A stretch of DNA of 64,000 nt, from contig CALGAP010000008.1 of assembly GCA_937958995.1 (NCBI GenBank), positions 186,001 through 250,000 on the forward strand. Direction: 5' to 3'. Shown here one piece after another: positions 52,448 to 60,747 of the stretch (position 1 is its first letter; each line of letters opens with the position of its first letter). The translations under genes were made by a program, and so were the position numbers. The notes below the pieces were generated by a model. That model saw only the letters and a program-made list of their open reading frames with translations, did no database searches and had not been told where the DNA came from. The DNA comes from an uncultured Chitinophagaceae bacterium. GTDB taxonomy: Bacteria > Bacteroidota > Bacteroidia > Chitinophagales > Chitinophagaceae.

Positions 52448-52936
52448 ATGAAATCGATGCATAATATCAAATTTGTCCAGAACAGGATACAGGAAATTGG
52501 CAGCGCATTATTTTATAGCCTCAGCGATGCCGTACTGAAGTTCCCGACCACAATCGTGAACACACTCAAGGTGGATGAGTTTGGAAACATCTGGTTCTTT
52601 GTGCACCGGCCGGAACAGCAGCTTACAGAGTTTGACTGGGAATTTCCCGCGCAAATGCAGTTTTACCGCAAGGGGAAAAGTTATTTCTTACAGATTGCCG
52701 GCAAGGCCTGCATAGTGAATGATCCCGAAGAGGTAAACAGTCTGCAAGGGCTACCCGAAGACACGCGGCAGAAAGCCATCAGTGATATGGTGCTGATTAA
52801 ACTTAAGATTGGCGTGGTGCAATATCATGAGTATTGCGAGTCGCAAAGCAAACTCAACTTGTGGCAAAAAATATACAATTGGTTATTCGCCGCCGCACCC
52901 TCCGGCTCATTTACCCTGCAACCCTCTCATGCCTAA
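52448..52936 (+). CDS. Pyridoxamine 5'-phosphate oxidase-like general stress protein
   Basis: 162 residues. A split-barrel flavin-binding fold of the PPOX/general stress protein 26 type: KFPTTIVNTLKVDEFGNIWFFVHRP, FYRKGKSYFLQIAGKACIVNDPEE and LIKLKIGVVQYHEY. Catalytic or cofactor residues cannot be read with certainty. Divergent from the DUF892 gene, 177 bases away. A weak C-terminal helical stretch (LWQKIYNWLFAAAP) follows. Confidence 0.8.
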   Translation: MKSMHNIKFVQNRIQEIGSALFYSLSDAVLKFPTTIVNTLKVDEFGNIWFFVHRPEQQLTEFDWEFPAQMQFYRKGKSYFLQIAGKACIVNDPEEVNSLQGLPEDTRQKAISDMVLIKLKIGVVQYHEYCESQSKLNLWQKIYNWLFAAAPSGSFTLQPSHA

Positions 52937-53111
52937 ATCCGGGGTGCTGGCTGTAATCGCCCGCTTTTAAAATATTTCGCCTTATTGAGTGATTAGGATG
53001 GCAGGTCGCGTCAAATGCGGCCTGTTGCTTTATCGGGGGATTTGGGGATCGCGGATTGGATAGATATCGTGGATGACGATGTACGAAGGGAAAAAATAAA
53101 AAAGTGAATTT

Positions 53112-53543
53112 ATGGAGAATGGATGGACATACCTGCAGCGGTTTACTACAGGAGTGCTGGAGGCAGCGGGTAGAAAGAGCCGGCTAAAGCATGTGCTGGT
53201 GACTTTGCAACCTGATGTAGTGAAAAATATTCTGCAATGTTTTATTGATGGCAGCGTAGAAGCTGATGATATGAAAGATATTCCTGTGCGCAGTGAATTT
53301 ATGGTGCGGATTAAGTGCGTTGACAAAGATGCAGGAATATATCTCACGGCAAAAGGCAAAGCCTGTATCAAACAAATTGGCCACGGCAAAAAGGGTTTGC
53401 AGGTTAAGATGGATGTAAAAATATTCAGCGTGGCCGCCTATAAAAAGGTGGTTGATGAGAATGGAATTGATTCCCTCGAACCACTTTACAATGATTTAAG
53501 TCCGCGTGAAGAAAAGCGCGCGAAGATTATTACGGCTTATTAG
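53112..53543 (+). CDS. Hypothetical protein, 143 residues
   Basis: No family recognised. No signal peptide or membrane helix. Seen: WTYLQRFTTGVLEAAGRKSR at the N-terminus, IPVRSEFMVRIKCVDKDAGIYLTAKGKA in the middle and an acidic-basic tail DLSPREEKRAKIITAY. Start ATG at 53112; no purine tract is obvious. Convergent with the HxlR gene (20 bases apart). A homology search is the only way to assign it. Confidence 0.6.
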   Translation: MENGWTYLQRFTTGVLEAAGRKSRLKHVLVTLQPDVVKNILQCFIDGSVEADDMKDIPVRSEFMVRIKCVDKDAGIYLTAKGKACIKQIGHGKKGLQVKMDVKIFSVAAYKKVVDENGIDSLEPLYNDLSPREEKRAKIITAY

Positions 53544-53562
53544 ATATCGTTTAAGCCTGCAT

Positions 53563-53913
53563 TCAAACTCTTACCACTTTAATTCGCCGGTTACTTTTCG
53601 CCGTTTCTTTTCCCCAGTCTGAAATGGCTTTGAGCACTGGAATCAATGTTTTTCCAAATGCTGTGAGTTCATACTCCACTTTCAGAGGCGGCTTGCTGGT
53701 GTAAACGGTTCGCTTGATTAAACCATCCTCTTCCAATTCTTTCAACTGCAAACTGATGGTGCGTTCCGTTACCATTGGAAGTTCCTTTCGCAATTCATTG
53801 TAACGTTTTTTTTCAATTAAATGCATCAGAATTACTGCCTTCCATTTTCCACCTATGTAATTCATTGTCAGGCTGGTAGTGCAAGGAAACTGTTTGTCAT
53901 CTATACAATACAT
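53563..53913 (-). CDS. HxlR family transcriptional regulator
   Basis: 116 residues. Winged helix with the HxlR signature: PCTTSLTMNYIGGKWKAVILMHL, RYNELRKELPMVTERTISLQLKELEEDGLIKRTVY and EYELTAFGKTLIPVLKAISDWG. The conserved Cys10 (FPCTT) is the position where redox-active HxlR members sense quinones or aldehydes. Divergent from a nitroreductase/royal-jelly-protein pair, which it probably represses; the shared intergenic DNA holds a perfect palindrome. Confidence 0.93.
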   Translation of the reverse strand: MYCIDDKQFPCTTSLTMNYIGGKWKAVILMHLIEKKRYNELRKELPMVTERTISLQLKELEEDGLIKRTVYTSKPPLKVEYELTAFGKTLIPVLKAISDWGKETAKSNRRIKVVRV

Positions 53914-53941
53914 CTGGTACTATCATTTTTATCCGTTATTG

Positions 53942-53949
53942 CAAAGATA
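53942..53949 (-). promoter_or_regulatory. TATCTTTG -7 box of the HxlR gene
   Basis: Exact TAnnTTTG on the minus strand, 29 bases before the HxlR ATG at 53913. Confidence 0.55.
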
Positions 53950-53961
53950 ATATACTATACT

Positions 53962-53969
53962 TAGTTTTG
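53962..53969 (+). promoter_or_regulatory. TAGTTTTG -7 box of the nitroreductase operon
   Basis: Exact TAnnTTTG, 39 bases before the ATG at 54009, directly upstream of the palindrome at 53971-53989. Confidence 0.55.
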
Positions 53970-53970
53970 C

Positions 53971-53989
53971 TACTATAAATTTTATAGTA
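53971..53989. promoter_or_regulatory. Likely HxlR operator
   Basis: Perfect palindrome TACTATAAA-T-TTTATAGTA. Further TACTAT half-sites lie at 53953-53958 and 53918-53923, in phase with the two divergent promoters. Binding by the HxlR protein is inferred. Confidence 0.65.
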
Positions 53990-54008
53990 TCACTAAAATT
54001 TGTAAAAG

Positions 54009-54605
54009 ATGAGCTTTTTAGAACTAGCAAGGAGCAGATACACTGCGAAAAAGTACCTGGCAGACAGGAAAGTTTCCGAAGAAACCATAGCGGAACTAAA
54101 AGAAATTTTAAGGCTGAGTCCTTCATCTATTAACAGCCAACCATGGAAATTCGTTTTCGTTTCGGACGAGAAAAAGAGGGAACTGGCCAAAGTTTCCTAT
54201 TTCAACGAGCAGAAAATCAATGAAGTCGGCCATTTGGTGGTGTTTAGCGTTATTGACAGCGTTGAAAAGTTTGAAGAGGAAATTCTCCAAACCCTGCCCG
54301 AAGGCGCGGCTTATTACTACAACAATTTTGTAAAACCATTACCCGAAGCTGAAATCAAAGCGTGGTTTCGGCACCAGGTTTATTTATCGCTTGGCTTTTT
54401 CTTGTCGGCCTGTGCACATCTGAAAATTGACAGTACGCCCATGGAAGGAATTCAACGCGAAGAGTACAACAGAATTCTGCAACTAGACGGTTATCATACA
54501 TTATTTGCTGTCGCCATCGGTTACAGAAACCCCGACGACAACAATCATCCGTCGGTAAGACCCAAATCAAGATTACCATTAGAACAGATCATTCACTCAA
54601 TTTAA
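54009..54605 (+). CDS. Nitroreductase family NAD(P)H-dependent oxidoreductase
   Basis: 198-residue FMN enzyme. N-terminal motif RSRYTAKKYLADRKVSEETIAELKEILRLSPSSINSQPW, quoted in parts, contains the R-x-S/T-R and S-x-x-N-x-Q-P-W of the family; VAIGYRNPDDNNHP and the RLPLEQIIH tail are typical. Likely reduces quinones or nitroaromatics with NAD(P)H. The gene start is under the HxlR-type palindrome and is followed 5 bases later by a royal-jelly-type protein gene. Confidence 0.92.
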   Translation: MSFLELARSRYTAKKYLADRKVSEETIAELKEILRLSPSSINSQPWKFVFVSDEKKRELAKVSYFNEQKINEVGHLVVFSVIDSVEKFEEEILQTLPEGAAYYYNNFVKPLPEAEIKAWFRHQVYLSLGFFLSACAHLKIDSTPMEGIQREEYNRILQLDGYHTLFAVAIGYRNPDDNNHPSVRPKSRLPLEQIIHSI

Positions 54606-54609
54606 GAAC

Positions 54610-55707
54610 ATGAAAAAGTACATGATCATAATAGCTATGTTAGTGAACTTAAATGCCATGACACAAAGTGTAAAACACGAAGTCTTCGCAACAGTGGAGC
54701 AATCCGTAGGCAATATTGCTTTTACCAGTCAAGGCGATTTGGTTTATAGTCATTACCCGTTTTTCAATCCGAAATTCCGGGTAGTGAAATACAATGCCCA
54801 GACCAAAACCACAATGCCCTTTCCCAATGAAGAATGGAACACTCCCAGGCAAACAGACGACCACTATTTGAGCAACGTGCTGGGCATCAGAAACGATGAA
54901 GACGGCATTGTTTGGATGTTGGATATGGGACAGCGAAATCCTGTTACGCCAAAGATTGTAGGTTGGAATACCGTTACCAATCAATTGGAGCGCATCTATT
55001 ATTTGCCCGAGACTGCGGTGGTTCCGACCTCGCAACCCAACGACATGGTGGTTGACACCAGGCACAAAGTGTTTGTGATCGCAGACGAAGGAATCGGAAA
55101 TGGCGGCGACGGAAGCACAGCAGCGTTGATTGTAGTGGATATGAAAACAGGCAAAACAAGACGTTTGCTGGAAGGAACAAGAACCACTTTACCCGAAAAT
55201 CTGCCCACCATGATCAACGGAAAGCCATTAGCGGTAAACGGCAAGAACCTGCTGGTAGGTGCTGATGGCATTACGGCAGACAGGAATTTTGAGTGGTTGT
55301 ATTACGCCCCGCTTAATGGGAGCAAAATATATCGTGTGAAGCTGGATGATTTGCTAAATGAAAATCTTTCAGAAAGCGAGTTGGACAAACGCATAGAAAC
55401 CTATTCCGACAAACCCAACAATGGCGGATTAAGCATTGACCATGATGGAAATTTATACTTAACAGCAATGGAAAGCAATAGTGTTGCGGTGATCCTGGCC
55501 AAAGACAAAAGCGTACACAATATTGTAACGGACGAAAATCTGCTTTGGCCGGATGGCGTAAGCTACAACCAGGTGGACGGATATATGTATGTTTCGGCTG
55601 CCCAGGTACATTTGGGCGCTGTGTTTAATAATGGTAAAAACCTGGCAACAGCGCCGTTCTACATTTTCAGGTTTAAACCCATTGCCAAAGGTGTTCCGTT
55701 CAGGTAA
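54610..55707 (+). CDS. Major royal jelly/yellow-related (dopachrome-tautomerase-like) protein
   Basis: 365 residues with a signal peptide (MIIIAMLVNLNAMTQS). The propeller-like sequence holds the MRJP hallmarks VWMLDMGQRN, QPNDMVVDTRHKVFVIADEG, LYYAPLNGSKIYRVKLDDLL and MESNSVAVILA. MRJP/yellow homologues in bacteria often bind small aromatic molecules. Placed with a nitroreductase under HxlR control, it may handle quinone-type compounds in the periplasm; this is inference. Confidence 0.87.
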   Translation: MKKYMIIIAMLVNLNAMTQSVKHEVFATVEQSVGNIAFTSQGDLVYSHYPFFNPKFRVVKYNAQTKTTMPFPNEEWNTPRQTDDHYLSNVLGIRNDEDGIVWMLDMGQRNPVTPKIVGWNTVTNQLERIYYLPETAVVPTSQPNDMVVDTRHKVFVIADEGIGNGGDGSTAALIVVDMKTGKTRRLLEGTRTTLPENLPTMINGKPLAVNGKNLLVGADGITADRNFEWLYYAPLNGSKIYRVKLDDLLNENLSESELDKRIETYSDKPNNGGLSIDHDGNLYLTAMESNSVAVILAKDKSVHNIVTDENLLWPDGVSYNQVDGYMYVSAAQVHLGAVFNNGKNLATAPFYIFRFKPIAKGVPFR

Positions 55708-55711
55708 GCCG

Positions 55712-56779
55712 TCAGATGCCTGATTCCACCTTCCCTGCCATCCATTTCTTCTTTACCGTACCCGGTGAAAATCCATGATGTTTTTTGAAGATGTCAATGA
55801 AATTGCTCACCTTCTCATAACCCATCAGGTCAGCAATTTCATTCACCGTCAGCATTTTTTCGATCATCATCCCTTTCGCGAAATGCATTTTCTTTTGCAG
55901 GTAATAATCATATACGCTCGTGCCGAAAAATATTTTGAAATAGCGCTTTAATGTGGATTCGCTCAGCTGCACCTGTCGGGCCAACGAGGCGAGTGGCGGC
56001 AAAGTTTTTTGCAGATGCTCGCGCAATATCGCTTCTACCTCCACTATCTTTTCAAAGTATATTTCTTTATAGATCGGCATTTTTTTGGTGCGACCAGCGA
56101 GCGTGCTGGCTATAAGGTCGGTGAGCATATTGGCAGATAATGCCTTCAAAGGTTCGCACTCAAATTCTTCGTGCGTGGCCAATTGAAACAGCTTATTCGT
56201 CACCAGCACATCGCGCGATGAGCAGGGATCAATTTTTATGATGGGGAAATTCCATTCCTGTACTCCGGGAGTGTTTTTCTTTGCCGGATCACTGACCCTG
56301 GTTTGTCGCCCGTACCACTCGGTACTGATGCTGAAGTCTATAAAATGTATAAGCCCGCCGCTTTCGGCTTGCCACACAAGCTGCACGTCGTCCGACGCCA
56401 GCAGCACCTCCCGCGACCAGGCGCGGGAGAAATGCTGGTGAAGACCTACACGCTTCAAGGTTACCTGTTCAGGGGTTAGCAGGTAAAAGGCGTTAAAGGT
56501 AAAATCCTGTCGCGGCATGAATCCGGGTTCAGTCGCGTAGATATGCTGCGCTACGGGAGCACCTTCCTTACAAAGCATCACCGGCTGCCTGAATTCCACG
56601 GCCCACACGCTCATTGCGAGACCGGGTGCCAGATGGATTTTCCGGATTTGCCCCTTCGCGATTTTTCCCGAGAGCCAGATATTGCCATGGGGATCGGTTT
56701 CGCCATCAATTTGGTCCAGGAAACGGCGCAACGCTTCCTGGCGGCCAGCTGCGGCCAACTGGATGCTGTAAAATTCCAT
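55712..56779 (-). CDS. AraC family transcriptional regulator
   Basis: 355 residues. The C-terminal AraC DNA-binding pair is clear: LASLARQVQLSESTLKRYFKIFFG, YDYYLQKKMHFAKGMM and VNEIADLMGYEKVSNFIDIFKKHHGFSPG, at about 265-345. The N-terminal 250 residues form a cupin-like or unknown sensor domain. Stops four bases from the end of the MRJP gene (convergent). Target genes unknown; a divergent FAD/Fe-S dehydrogenase gene lies 225 bases away. Confidence 0.9.
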   Translation of the reverse strand: MEFYSIQLAAAGRQEALRRFLDQIDGETDPHGNIWLSGKIAKGQIRKIHLAPGLAMSVWAVEFRQPVMLCKEGAPVAQHIYATEPGFMPRQDFTFNAFYLLTPEQVTLKRVGLHQHFSRAWSREVLLASDDVQLVWQAESGGLIHFIDFSISTEWYGRQTRVSDPAKKNTPGVQEWNFPIIKIDPCSSRDVLVTNKLFQLATHEEFECEPLKALSANMLTDLIASTLAGRTKKMPIYKEIYFEKIVEVEAILREHLQKTLPPLASLARQVQLSESTLKRYFKIFFGTSVYDYYLQKKMHFAKGMMIEKMLTVNEIADLMGYEKVSNFIDIFKKHHGFSPGTVKKKWMAGKVESGI

Positions 56780-56897
56780 GTCTTATCAGGGTTGATTTGT
56801 ACGGGATCCTTTCTTCAGCCGGGCCCCGGTGTGCGGCTCCCCTTCACCCATATAAAACCCTGAATTGCCGCAAAAAGACTAATCGCCGGTGCCACTT

Positions 56898-56905
56898 TAT
56901 TTTTG
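56898..56905 (+). promoter_or_regulatory. First TATTTTTG box upstream of the FAD/Fe-S oxidase
   Basis: Exact TAnnTTTG, 99 bases before the chosen ATG at 57005. Confidence 0.4.
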
Positions 56906-56988
56906 CACCCCCTGCTTATAGGATGGCTCACCCTTAAGGTTGACCCGCCCCTGCACCCGGCACATTACACCCGCCACGCGATTTATCC

Positions 56989-56996
56989 TATTTTTG
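56989..56996 (+). promoter_or_regulatory. Second TATTTTTG box upstream of the FAD/Fe-S oxidase
   Basis: Exact TAnnTTTG ending eight bases before the ATG at 57005, so its mRNA would be almost leaderless. Confidence 0.5.
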
Positions 56997-57004
56997 CCGC
57001 CGAC

Positions 57005-59911
57005 ATGACCAACCAACTCAAGCAATTGGCGCAGGAACTGGCCGGTGAACTGCATTACGATAAGGCCATGCGCATTCTGTACGCTACTGATGCCTCGGCC
57101 TACAGGGAACTGCCCCTGGCCGTGGCTATACCGAAGAATACCGATGATATCAAAAAGTTAATCGCATTTGCCAGGAAACATAAGACCGGGTTGATACCCC
57201 GTACCGCAGGCACCTCGCTGGCCGGACAGGTGGTGGGGAATGGCATTGTAGTGGATGTGTCGCGGCATTTCACGCAGATACTGGAGCTGAACAAAGAAGA
57301 ACGCTGGGTGCGCGTGCAGCCGGGCGTAATTCGCGACGAGCTGAATATGTTCCTGAAACCGCATGGTTTGTTCTTTGGTCCCGAAACCTCCACGGCCAAC
57401 CGCGCCATGATCGGTGGTATGGTGGGCAATAACAGTTGCGGCTCCAACTCAGTAGTATATCGCAGCACGCGCGAGCACCTGCTGGAGGTGAAGGCAATTT
57501 TGAGCGATGGTTCTGATGCCACGTTCAAATCGCTGTCGCTGGATGAGTTTCACGCCAAATGCGAAGGCGATACGCTCGAAGCCAATATATACAGAACCGT
57601 CCGCAGCCTGCTGAGCAATTATGAAACGCAGCAGGAGATACGCAGGGAGTTTCCCTCCAAAAATGTTGAGAGAAGAAATACCGGCTACGCGGTTGATCTG
57701 CTGGTAGAGATGGCGCCGTTTACCGCGGGTGGTGAGGATTTTAATTTCTGCAAACTGATTGCCGGTTCTGAAGGCACACTGGCTTTTATTACCGAGATAA
57801 AACTAAACGTGGTGCCGCTGCCGCCTAAGGAAAAAGGTCTGCTCTGCGTTCATTTCAATACCATCGATGAATCGCTGCGCGCCAACCTGATTGCACTGAA
57901 GTATAAACCTTCGGCCAGCGAATTGATTGACCATTATATACTCGAGTGCACGCGCGACAATATCGAGCAAAGAAAAAACCGTTTCTTTGTTCAGGGTGAC
58001 CCGGGCGCCATACTGGTGGTAGAATATGCGCGCGAAACGCGCGAAGAGATCATCGAAGTTGCCAAACAGGTAGAAGCCGAAATGCGCGCCGCTGGTCTCG
58101 GTTATCATTTCCCGTTACTGTTTGGCGAAGACACAAAGAAAATATGGAACCTGCGCAAAGCCGGTCTTGGCCTGCTGGGCAATATGCCGGGCGATGATAA
58201 GGCAGTGCCCGTGATTGAAGACACCGCAGTGGATGTGAAAGATCTCCCGGCTTATATCCGCGAGTTTAATGAGATTTTGAAAAAATACAACCTGTACAGC
58301 GTACACTACGCGCATGCAGGTTCAGGAGAATTGCACCTTCGCCCCATCCTCAATCTAAAAACCGCCGAAGGCAACCAGCTTTTCCGCACCATTGCCGAAG
58401 AAATTGCGGCGCTGGTGAAAAAATATAATGGCTCTCTCAGTGGCGAACACGGCGATGGCCGCCTGCGCGGAGAGTTTATCCGCCGCATGGTGGGAGAAAA
58501 AAATTATGAGCTGCTGCGGAAAATAAAATACACCTGGGACCCCGACAATATTTTCAATCCCAACAAAATTGTTGACACGCCCAGCATGAACAGTATGCTG
58601 CGCTACGAGCCGGGACAAAAGACACCTGCTTTCAACACCGTCTTCCGTTTTTATAAACAGGATATACTGCAGCACGCCGAGCAATGTAATGGTTCAGGCG
58701 ATTGCCGCAAGACGCATCTTTCGGGTGGCACCATGTGCCCCTCGTATATGGCCACCCGCAATGAAAAAGACACCACGCGCGCCCGTGCCAACGTGTTGCG
58801 CGAATTCCTGACCCGCAGCGAGAAGGTGAATCGCTTCGACCATAAAGAGATATATGAAGTGATGGATCTCTGCCTGAGTTGTAAGGGCTGCAAATCCGAA
58901 TGTCCCTCCAATGTGGATATGGCCAAACTAAAAGCAGAGTTCCTGCAGCATTACTATGATGCACACGGTGTTCCCTTCCGCAGCAGGCTGATCGCGAATT
59001 TCAGCCGCTCGTCCAGGCTGGGATCCATTTTCCCCGGCCTTTACAACTTTATGGTGCAGGGCGCCCCGGGCACATTGGTAAAAAAGATTTCGGGCTTTGC
59101 GGTTAAACGTTCCATGCCCACGCTGTACAAAACCACTTTGCGCAGTTGGTATAAGAAACACAAGAAAGCAACAGGCAAAAAAAAGGTATATCTCTTTTGC
59201 GACGAGTTCACCAACTACAACGATACCGAGATCGGCATCAAAGCCATTTTACTGCTGGAAAAATTAGGCTATGAGGTGCTGATGCCCGAGCACGAAGAGA
59301 GTGGCCGCGCCTGGTTGTCGAAAGGCCTGCTGCGCCACGCGCAGAAAATTGCGAACAGGAATATTGAAATCTTCAGCAAGCTGGTAAGTGCCGATACGCC
59401 GCTCATCGGCATCGAACCTTCGGCCATTCTGACTTTCCGCGATGAATACGTTGATTTGGCAAGCGATGAACTTTACCCCGCGGCGGAGCAACTGGCCAAA
59501 CATGTGTTTACCATCGATGAGTTCCTGGCAATGGAAACAGACCAGGGCTTTATTAATAAAGAAAGTTTTATCACTGAAAAAAGAGTGGTAAAGCTGCACG
59601 GACACTGCCAGCAGAAAGCGCTTTCTTCTGTTGCGCATACCGTTAAGATATTATCGCTGCCACAAAACTATAAAGTAGAAGTCATACCTTCGGGTTGTTG
59701 CGGCATGGCCGGCTCTTTCGGTTACGAAAAGGAGCATTATGAAATTTCGATGAAAATTGGTGAACTGGTGCTGTTTCCCGCTGTACGCAATGCCAGTGAG
59801 GATATGATCATAGTCGCGCCCGGCACCAGTTGCCGCCACCAGGTGAAAGACGGTACGGGCAAGAAGGCCCTGCACCCGGTAGAGGTGTTGTGGGAGGCGC
59901 TGGTGAAGTGA
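57005..59911 (+). CDS. FAD-linked oxidase with C-terminal Fe-S / CCG domains (GlcD-D-lactate dehydrogenase type)
   Basis: 968 residues from the ATG at 57005; a longer frame starts at 56903 but contains the promoter box. FAD_binding_4 at about 40-220 (PRTAGTSLAGQVVGNGIVVDV, GGMVGNNSCGSN), FAD-oxidase_C at about 250-540 (HYAHAGSGELHLRP, NGSLSGEHGDGRLRGEF), then a ferredoxin-like part with CNGSGDCRKTHLSGGTMCPSY and LCLSCKGCKSECPS, and CCG motifs (HGHCQQKALSS, PSGCCGMAGSFGYE). Oxidises 2-hydroxy acids such as D-lactate or glycolate to feed electrons to the membrane. Substrate unproven. Confidence 0.92.
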   Translation: MTNQLKQLAQELAGELHYDKAMRILYATDASAYRELPLAVAIPKNTDDIKKLIAFARKHKTGLIPRTAGTSLAGQVVGNGIVVDVSRHFTQILELNKEERWVRVQPGVIRDELNMFLKPHGLFFGPETSTANRAMIGGMVGNNSCGSNSVVYRSTREHLLEVKAILSDGSDATFKSLSLDEFHAKCEGDTLEANIYRTVRSLLSNYETQQEIRREFPSKNVERRNTGYAVDLLVEMAPFTAGGEDFNFCKLIAGSEGTLAFITEIKLNVVPLPPKEKGLLCVHFNTIDESLRANLIALKYKPSASELIDHYILECTRDNIEQRKNRFFVQGDPGAILVVEYARETREEIIEVAKQVEAEMRAAGLGYHFPLLFGEDTKKIWNLRKAGLGLLGNMPGDDKAVPVIEDTAVDVKDLPAYIREFNEILKKYNLYSVHYAHAGSGELHLRPILNLKTAEGNQLFRTIAEEIAALVKKYNGSLSGEHGDGRLRGEFIRRMVGEKNYELLRKIKYTWDPDNIFNPNKIVDTPSMNSMLRYEPGQKTPAFNTVFRFYKQDILQHAEQCNGSGDCRKTHLSGGTMCPSYMATRNEKDTTRARANVLREFLTRSEKVNRFDHKEIYEVMDLCLSCKGCKSECPSNVDMAKLKAEFLQHYYDAHGVPFRSRLIANFSRSSRLGSIFPGLYNFMVQGAPGTLVKKISGFAVKRSMPTLYKTTLRSWYKKHKKATGKKKVYLFCDEFTNYNDTEIGIKAILLLEKLGYEVLMPEHEESGRAWLSKGLLRHAQKIANRNIEIFSKLVSADTPLIGIEPSAILTFRDEYVDLASDELYPAAEQLAKHVFTIDEFLAMETDQGFINKESFITEKRVVKLHGHCQQKALSSVAHTVKILSLPQNYKVEVIPSGCCGMAGSFGYEKEHYEISMKIGELVLFPAVRNASEDMIIVAPGTSCRHQVKDGTGKKALHPVEVLWEALVK

Positions 59912-59980
59912 GGTCCAGGGTTTTTCACGAATAGAGCAGTCACTCAAAGACCTGCTCAACCGATGGTATCCGCAATGATA

Positions 59981-60493
59981 TTACAATTCCGCCTGTTTTC
60001 GCCGCGGCACTTTTTCCCTCGTCTGGTCTGCCTTTAAGGCAAAAGGAAAAATGATGGACGCAAATGATCCTGCCGCAAAATTGCCAATTACGGCTGTGGC
60101 AAACACCATAAAGCTTAACCCGCGCGTCTTATCATCGGTAATATTGGCCGGCTCGCCGGTGAGCACTTTACCCGTTTCACCACCCGACAAATAACCGGGC
60201 ACCATAAACAGCAACAGCAGAAACGCTATGACACAAGCTATAATAACTCCACCGAGCGTGGCGATATGTCCTGCCGCAAGCATGGTGATGGTGGCCGCGT
60301 TTTCACTTCTCTTTTTATTAAACGCGTATAAGAAAGCTATGATGGGGAAAAGAAATAACAGGTTTCCGAGATACAGCAACCATCCCTGCGAATAGTCGGG
60401 GTTGCTTAAAAAGATAACTACAGGCACACAGTACACCAGGGCAGCTACCAACCCATAAATCAAATATGGCTTTGGTTCAAAAGGTTTGTTCAT
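59981..60493 (-). CDS. Hypothetical four-helix membrane protein
   Basis: 170 residues with four membrane helices at about 12-31, 40-58, 74-96 and 128-153 (LVAALVYCVPVVIFL, LLYLGNLLFLFPIIAFLYAF, VIIACVIAFLLLLFMVPGYL, VIGNFAAGSFASIIFPFAL). Basic C-terminal tail. No family recognised; a DUF4199-like membrane protein would look similar but no motif proves it. Convergent with the FAD/Fe-S gene, 69 bases apart. Confidence 0.6.
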   Translation of the reverse strand: MNKPFEPKPYLIYGLVAALVYCVPVVIFLSNPDYSQGWLLYLGNLLFLFPIIAFLYAFNKKRSENAATITMLAAGHIATLGGVIIACVIAFLLLLFMVPGYLSGGETGKVLTGEPANITDDKTRGLSFMVFATAVIGNFAAGSFASIIFPFALKADQTREKVPRRKQAEL

Positions 60494-60747
60494 GGTAAAA
60501 AATTTTAGTTCGCATCACAACCAAATGGCTGATAAAATCGTGCCGCTGGTCGTCGGTGAACCATTAAATCGCACTGCAAAACTGTGACAAGAAGTAAAGG
60601 ACGATGAGAAACTGTTGAAAATATTCCCCACTCAATGCATTGATTGTTAAAGTTTTTTAAAGCGCTTCCACAGCTGAACCAGTCATATTCCCCATTGTTA
60701 TAAAATGGTCAACACGCTATTGATAAACTTTGAAAAACCAGAAGCGA

